A DNA stretch of 8,203 bases, taken from positions 1-8,203 of the forward strand of contig JAUHYJ010000144.1 of assembly GCA_030425785.1 (NCBI GenBank), in the 5' to 3' direction. Of this stretch, positions 4,443 through 8,203 are shown in pieces (within the stretch, counting starts at the first letter, position 1; every line of letters starts with the position of its first letter). The notes under the pieces were generated by a model. That model saw only the letters and a list, made by a program, of their open reading frames with translations. It ran no database searches and was not told the origin of the DNA. The DNA comes from Acidimicrobiia bacterium (GTDB lineage Bacteria > Actinomycetota > Acidimicrobiia > Acidimicrobiales > Ilumatobacteraceae). The position numbers and the translations under genes were made by a program.

Positions 4443-7112
4443 ATGGCCACAACCCGCCGGCTTCGGCTGCCCGGGATCCGAGCGTTGCTGCTCGGCGTCA
4501 CGGCGCTGTCGCTCGTCCCGATCCTGATCCTCGTCCGCTCCGACCTCGCCTCGTCGTCGGAGCAGTTCGAGGGTGCCCGCGAGGCGGCCGAACACGTCGA
4601 ACACACCGACGCCTGGTTGCGGTTGACCGCGGGCATGAGCGGCGAGATCAGCACCGCCGTCGCACAGCTCGAAGCCCAGGCGGTCCCCCCGGTGCTCCAG
4701 GCCGCGCTCGGGATCGAGTTCGAGCCGGCGGTGATCGAGGCGCGCGCCGAGGTCGACCGTCAGCTCGCCCGACTCGACGCCGACGACATCCGCGAGGCGG
4801 TCTCGGACGTGCGGGCACGCGTCGACGCCGGCGAGCTCACGACCGAACAGATGCTGGTCGAGATGTTCATGATTCGCGACCGCGTGGAGATGGCCGCGAG
4901 CCGCGAGCGCGCCGTGCTCATCGAGACGCTGGGCGGGCTCGACGGCGCCGCGGAGGTACTCCGGTCGATCGAGGTCGCGCGCGCGGCCGCTCTGGTGACG
5001 GTGTTCACGAACGACGAGATGACGCGGTGGGCCCGGATCGCCGCGCCGTTCGGCACGCCGACCCCGGCGGAGATCCGTGCCTTCACCGACGCAACGACCC
5101 GGCGCCACGGCGCGGTGGCCGACCTGGAGGCGTTGCTCCTGCCCGGCAGCGAGATCGAGCAGTCATGGCATTCGATCCGAGCCGACCCCGATCACGTGAT
5201 GGTCCGCCAGACCTACGTCGACACGCTGGTCGAGCTCGACCTCCGGTCGAGCGGCGCGGATGGTGGAACCGACGATGCTCAACTGGCCGAGTTCCTCGAG
5301 CGGATCGACTTCACCCTCGAGACCGTCGAGGCCCTCGTGAGCACGAACATCCGGACCTACGAGCTGTTCGAGACGACGATGGACGATGCTGCGGCGGCGA
5401 ACGAGGAACTGGTCGCAGCGGCGCAGTCCCAGCGCGTCGACATGCTGTGGACGTTCGGCCTGCTCGCAGTGATGGCGGCGTTCGTCTGGCTCGTGCTGGC
5501 CCGCATCATCGCGCGGCCGATCGCCCGGTTGGGCGAGGTGGTCGACGCGGCGGGCGACGGCGACCTGGGCCGTCGCGCCGACGTGGCCGGGCCGCGCGAA
5601 GTGCGCGAGACGGCTGCCGCGTTGAACCATGCGCTCGACACGATGCAGCACGTCGAAGCGCAAGCGATCGCACTGGCCGACGAACGGCTCGACGATCCGG
5701 CGCTCGCCGCGTCCGGGCCCGGCCAGCTCGGCGCCTCGCTCCAGGCTGCGGTCGAGCGGCTGACCACCACGCTGAACGAGCGCGAGGAGTTCCGGCGCCA
5801 GCTCGCGCACGAGGCGTCGCACGACGGCCTGACGATGCTGCCGAACCGCAACGCGATCCTCGGCCGGCTCGACGCCGCATTGGCGCGGGCGGCTCGGTCG
5901 GAGACATCGATCGCGCTGCTCTTCCTCGATCTCGACGACTTCAAGTCGGTCAACGACGTCCACGGCCACGCCGCCGGCGATGCGTTCCTGCGCTCGATCG
6001 CCGAACGGATCGGCATGGCGGTCCGCCGCGGTGACCAGGTCGGTCGCATCGGCGGCGACGAGTTCGTCGTCGTCGCCGAGCCGGTCGCCGACCTCGACAC
6101 CGCGATCGAGCTGGCGGAGCGGATTCGTGCGGCGGTCGCCGAGCCACTGTCGATCGCCGGTGCTCCGATCGAGCCGAGCATCAGCATCGGCGTGGCGATG
6201 GCCGACGGGGTCGGCCTGACGGCCGAGGAGATCGTCCGCGACGCCGACCTCGCCGTCTACCGTGCGAAGGATCTCGGCCGGAACCGCGTCGAGGTGTGTG
6301 ACGAAGACCTGCGCCAGCAGATGACCGATCGCAAGCAGAGCGAGGTCGCCATCCGCGACGGCCTCGACCGGCGCGAGTTCGTGCTCCACTTCCAGCCGAT
6401 CGTGTCGGCCGGGAACGGCGCGCTGACGATGCTCGAGGCACTGGTGCGATGGGACCGTCCCGGGTCGGGTCAGCTGTCGCCGGCCGAGTTCATCCCGGTC
6501 GCCGAGCGCAGCGACCTGATCATCGCGCTCGATCGCTACGTGCTCGACCGGGCACTCGAGCAGATCGTCGAATGGGACGGTGCCGGCCGGTTCGTCGACG
6601 TCCCGGTCTCGGTCAACGTGTCCAGCCGTCATCTGTCGAGCGGGGGACTCGCCGACGACGTCGAGGAGCGTCTCGTGCGGACCGGCGTCGACCCGACGCG
6701 GCTCGTCATCGAGATCACCGAGACCGCCCTGATGGACCACATCGAGCCGGTCAACGACGACCTGGTCCGCCTGCGCGAGCTCGGTGTCCGGGTGGCGCTC
6801 GACGACTTCGGGACCGGCTACATGTCGCTGGCGACGCTGCGCCATCTGCACGTCGACGTGCTGAAGATCGACCGCAGCTTCGTCAATTGCCTCGATCGCT
6901 CGACGGAGCGTTCGTTGGTCGAGCTGATGGTGAACACGGGTCACCTGCTCGGCGTCGACGTCACGGCGGAGGGTGTCGAGACCGCCAGCCAGCAGTCGGC
7001 CCTGATCGAGATGGGCTGCGATCGGTTGCAGGGCTTCCTGTTCAGCCGTCCCGTGGCTGCGGCCGACCTCGATGCTGCGTCGCTCGGCGGCGCGGCACCG
7101 TGCTCGCGGTAG
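4443..7112 (+). CDS. Membrane-bound GGDEF-EAL c-di-GMP enzyme with HAMP
   Basis: An 889-residue dual cyclic-di-GMP protein. Order: helix anchor (about 14-32); helical extracytoplasmic region (about 33-333) I cannot assign, loosely like nitrate-sensor or four-helix domains; second membrane segment (334-353); HAMP (about 352-405); a linker with LDDPALAASGPGQLGASL; GGDEF from HDGLTMLPNR (460-469); EAL from about 635. The cyclase half keeps FLDLDDFK (Asp496) and GGDEF at 537-541. The inhibitory site R528-x-x-D531 is at the usual distance. The phosphodiesterase half keeps EALVRW (665-670), N725, E757 in EITET, DDFGTG (787-792), K808, AEGVET (842-847) and QGF (863-865). Both activities look possible; which dominates cannot be told. 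The start ATG has GAGG only 3 nt away; TAGACG at 4431-4436 would allow a leaderless mRNA instead. The 3' end faces the split-barrel gene convergently. Confidence 0.92.
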   Translation: MATTRRLRLPGIRALLLGVTALSLVPILILVRSDLASSSEQFEGAREAAEHVEHTDAWLRLTAGMSGEISTAVAQLEAQAVPPVLQAALGIEFEPAVIEARAEVDRQLARLDADDIREAVSDVRARVDAGELTTEQMLVEMFMIRDRVEMAASRERAVLIETLGGLDGAAEVLRSIEVARAAALVTVFTNDEMTRWARIAAPFGTPTPAEIRAFTDATTRRHGAVADLEALLLPGSEIEQSWHSIRADPDHVMVRQTYVDTLVELDLRSSGADGGTDDAQLAEFLERIDFTLETVEALVSTNIRTYELFETTMDDAAAANEELVAAAQSQRVDMLWTFGLLAVMAAFVWLVLARIIARPIARLGEVVDAAGDGDLGRRADVAGPREVRETAAALNHALDTMQHVEAQAIALADERLDDPALAASGPGQLGASLQAAVERLTTTLNEREEFRRQLAHEASHDGLTMLPNRNAILGRLDAALARAARSETSIALLFLDLDDFKSVNDVHGHAAGDAFLRSIAERIGMAVRRGDQVGRIGGDEFVVVAEPVADLDTAIELAERIRAAVAEPLSIAGAPIEPSISIGVAMADGVGLTAEEIVRDADLAVYRAKDLGRNRVEVCDEDLRQQMTDRKQSEVAIRDGLDRREFVLHFQPIVSAGNGALTMLEALVRWDRPGSGQLSPAEFIPVAERSDLIIALDRYVLDRALEQIVEWDGAGRFVDVPVSVNVSSRHLSSGGLADDVEERLVRTGVDPTRLVIEITETALMDHIEPVNDDLVRLRELGVRVALDDFGTGYMSLATLRHLHVDVLKIDRSFVNCLDRSTERSLVELMVNTGHLLGVDVTAEGVETASQQSALIEMGCDRLQGFLFSRPVAAADLDAASLGGAAPCSR

Positions 7113-7125
7113 CCATCGCCCCGTC

Positions 7126-7140
7126 GCCCGGGAACCGGGC
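7126..7140. terminator. Stem-loop between convergent genes, possible bidirectional terminator
   Basis: GCCCGG, loop GAA, CCGGGC: a perfect 6-bp stem 13 bp after the GGDEF-EAL stop and 30 bp past the stop of the convergent split-barrel gene. Its place in a short convergent gap fits termination from both sides. There is no T-run on either strand, so the call depends on position and stem only. Confidence 0.4.
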
Positions 7141-7145
7141 AGAGC

Positions 7146-7181
7146 GTCAGGCGGTGAGTCAGGCGGTGAGTCAGGTGGTGA
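7146..7181. repeat. Three tandem 12-bp repeats spanning a stop codon
   Basis: GTCAGGCGGTGA occurs at 7146-7157 and again at 7158-7169, followed by GTCAGGTGGTGA at 7170-7181 with a single change. The third copy contains the stop and last codons of the minus-strand split-barrel gene. Because 12 is a multiple of three, each further copy presents another in-frame TGA, giving Thr-Thr-stop, Leu-Thr-Ala-stop, Leu-Thr-Ala-stop. Simple tandem duplication by replication slippage explains it; a function is not required. Confidence 0.85.
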
Positions 7182-7635
7182 CGACGCCGCTGTCGCCGAG
7201 GTCGGGGTCGTGATCGGTCGCGACCGACTTCACCATCTCGACGACCTGCGCCAGACGGTTCGGTGCGGTCCAGTACGACCAGGCCCTGGCGTGCACGTGC
7301 ATGACGACCGCGTCGGACGGGTCGTCGAAGAACTGCGCCGACATCGTGTCCCAGTACTCGTCGACCGCGCTGCGGTCGTCGACGTACTCGGCGGTGCCGG
7401 AGACGGACACCCACGTGCGCCCGTCGTCGACGATCGCGACGTCGACCCACTGGTGCTGGGCGACCCAACCGGCGTCGCGCCCGATGAGGAAGACGACGTC
7501 GCCGTCGTCGGTGACGCGTTGGATGGTCAGCGGTCGCGAGCTGAGTGCTCCGTTCGCTTCGGGTGTCGACACCATCGCGATGCGTACGCCGTCGACGCGG
7601 TCGCGGAGATCGTCCAGAGTCAGTGCTTCCTGCAT
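7171..7635 (-). CDS. Pyridoxamine 5'-phosphate oxidase family (general stress protein 26-like)
   Basis: A 154-residue FMN-binding split-barrel protein, starting at ATG 7635; the frame extends upstream to 7734 but that part is Arg-rich and non-family. Recognised blocks are LRDRVDGVRIAMVSTPE (first strand), LSSRPLTIQRV (the SRPL/M strand characteristic of the general stress protein 26 subgroup), VVFLIGRDAGWVAQ, the WVSVSGTAEYVDD strand, and AVDEYWDTMSAQFF. Near the end, MHVHARAWSYWTAP replaces the common AEYWD. Family members bind FMN or, in some actinobacteria, F420 or haem; the reaction is not known. It is cytosolic and intact. No Shine-Dalgarno site is obvious. It lies 55 bp downstream of the MBL-fold fragment on the same strand, perhaps one transcript, and faces the c-di-GMP gene. 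Confidence 0.86.
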   Translation of the reverse strand: MQEALTLDDLRDRVDGVRIAMVSTPEANGALSSRPLTIQRVTDDGDVVFLIGRDAGWVAQHQWVDVAIVDDGRTWVSVSGTAEYVDDRSAVDEYWDTMSAQFFDDPSDAVVMHVHARAWSYWTAPNRLAQVVEMVKSVATDHDPDLGDSGVVTT

Positions 7636-7690
7636 GCCGACGTGTACCCCGTCGGTCGGGCCGCGAACCGCGGTGCGCCCGCGGCGTCGC

Positions 7691-8098
7691 TCAGGTCGCG
7701 CGGTACGAGCCGGGCTCGACCTCTTCGGCCTCACCGCGCACGAGCATCCGCTGCACGTGCATGGCGGCGCAGCGCCGCTCGACGTTGTCGGCGAACACGT
7801 GGTCGACGTGCGGTCGGTAGATGAAGCGGTGTTGCACCATGTCGTCGATCGTGCGCGGTTCGGCGAGGAACTCGAGCATCGCCTGGTGACGACGCGGGAT
7901 GACGGCGTGGAAGGTGTCGAGCAGATCGAGGAACGCCTCGCGCCCTTCGATGACGCCGCGGTGGTGGAACGTGACGTAGTACTCGGCGTGCTCGTCGCGC
8001 ACCTGCACGAGAGATTCCTCGAACTGGTCGAGGTCGCTCCACACGTCGCCGTAGTACGGGCCGAAGCCGGTCAGGTCGATGTCGGACAGGAAGAACAC
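7691..8098 (-). CDS. MBL-fold metallo-hydrolase, C-terminal part (5' end lost)
   Basis: About 135 residues from a GTG at 8098, similar to the C-terminal half of MBL-fold hydrolases. FLSDIDLTGFGPYYGDVW holds the family's metal-bridging Asp. YVTFHHRGVIEG holds the last metal-site His. EFLAEPRTIDDMVQHRFIYRP resembles the C-terminal winged-helix-like region of this group. The HxHxDH signature and first half of the fold are absent. Reading upstream, the frame gives only PPKTRIDG and then TAG at 8123-8125, and neither other minus frame restores MBL-like sequence. The homologous part probably stops near 8104. The GTG is thus more likely an internal Val than a real start, and the gene is broken or misjoined and unlikely to make an active enzyme. 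The end at 7691 looks natural, ending VEPGSYRAT. Confidence 0.72.
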   Translation of the reverse strand: MFFLSDIDLTGFGPYYGDVWSDLDQFEESLVQVRDEHAEYYVTFHHRGVIEGREAFLDLLDTFHAVIPRRHQAMLEFLAEPRTIDDMVQHRFIYRPHVDHVFADNVERRCAAMHVQRMLVRGEAEEVEPGSYRAT

Positions 8099-8108
8099 GC
8101 CGTCGATC

Positions 8109-8203
8109 CGCGTCTTCGGCGGCTACATCGCCGAAAAGCTGATCGTCGAGGACGGCCGCGTCTGCGGCGTCGAGGTGCTTGACGAATCCGGCGGCACGGA
8201 CGC
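8109..8203 (+). CDS. Flavoprotein-like fragment running off the window
   Basis: A plus-strand frame of 31 codons reads RVFGGYIAEK, then LIVEDGRVCGVEVLD, ESGGTD, and leaves the window. The 'EDGRVxGVxVxD' pattern is typical of the loop between two strands in FAD-dependent oxidoreductases and dehydrogenases. Codons such as gaa, aag, ctt and gaa-tcc look slightly less GC-biased than those of the other genes. There is no start codon; the frame only begins where the minus-strand MBL sequence stops. Thirty-one residues cannot prove a family; an antisense shadow is the alternative. Confidence 0.3.

Noticed and set aside
5163..6944. Minus-strand open frame of 593 codons opposite the GGDEF-EAL gene
   Set aside because: Composition and length are expected from the antisense of GC-rich codons; no motif seen, and the sense strand has complete catalytic motifs.
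7301..8182. Plus-strand 293-codon frame across the two minus-strand genes
   Set aside because: Antisense shadow; low-information Ser/Thr/Arg-rich protein changing character along its length, opposite two recognised families.

Overview
The window is a strongly GC-rich stretch of chromosome-like DNA with heavy G/C preference at third codon positions. It carries an F420-type luciferase-like oxidoreductase, a DUF1876 (Rv1738/Rv2632c-like) protein and several genes without clear Shine-Dalgarno sites. Together these point to a high-GC actinobacterium; an Acidimicrobiia-like (Ilumatobacter-type) lineage is my best guess by inference, not proof. I see no tRNA, rRNA, CRISPR array, transposase, integrase or phage gene.

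Layout. (1) Positions 68-802, minus strand: a DUF4097-type lipoprotein with seven [TS]DNG repeats. (2) Positions 803-925: a 123-bp divergent intergenic region holding a perfect 8-bp GC hairpin. (3) Positions 926-3147, plus strand: a two-gene unit in which a Cupin_5 (DUF985) protein overlaps by 4 bp (GTGA) a DUF2207 membrane protein with a Gly/Ser-rich tail ending in Trp. (4) Positions 3176-4054: an LLM-class F420-dependent oxidoreductase. (5) Positions 4126-4380: a small DUF1876 protein. (6) Positions 4443-7112: a large membrane-bound GGDEF-EAL protein with an unassigned helical sensor region, HAMP, and apparently intact cyclase, I-site and phosphodiesterase motifs. (7) Convergent on the minus strand: a pyridoxamine-phosphate-oxidase-like split-barrel flavoprotein (7171-7635), and upstream of it the C-terminal part of an MBL-fold hydrolase (7691-8098). 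The MBL gene breaks off abruptly near 8104, where a different, plus-strand, flavoprotein-like reading frame begins and runs off the window.

How the genes fit together. They look like ordinary chromosomal housekeeping, redox, stress and signalling genes rather than one dedicated system. The cupin and DUF2207 genes are probably translationally coupled. The oxidoreductase, DUF1876 and GGDEF-EAL genes run in the same direction with short gaps (71 and 62 bp), but hairpins, dyads and possible leaderless starts in those gaps suggest partly independent expression. The DUF4097 lipoprotein and the DUF2207 protein both face the cell envelope and flank the divergent control region.

I did not find a convincing new multi-gene system. 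The observations most worth checking are the broken MBL gene and strand switch at the right end (rearrangement or assembly chimera), the unassigned sensor region of the c-di-GMP enzyme, and the in-frame tandem repeat that triples a stop codon.
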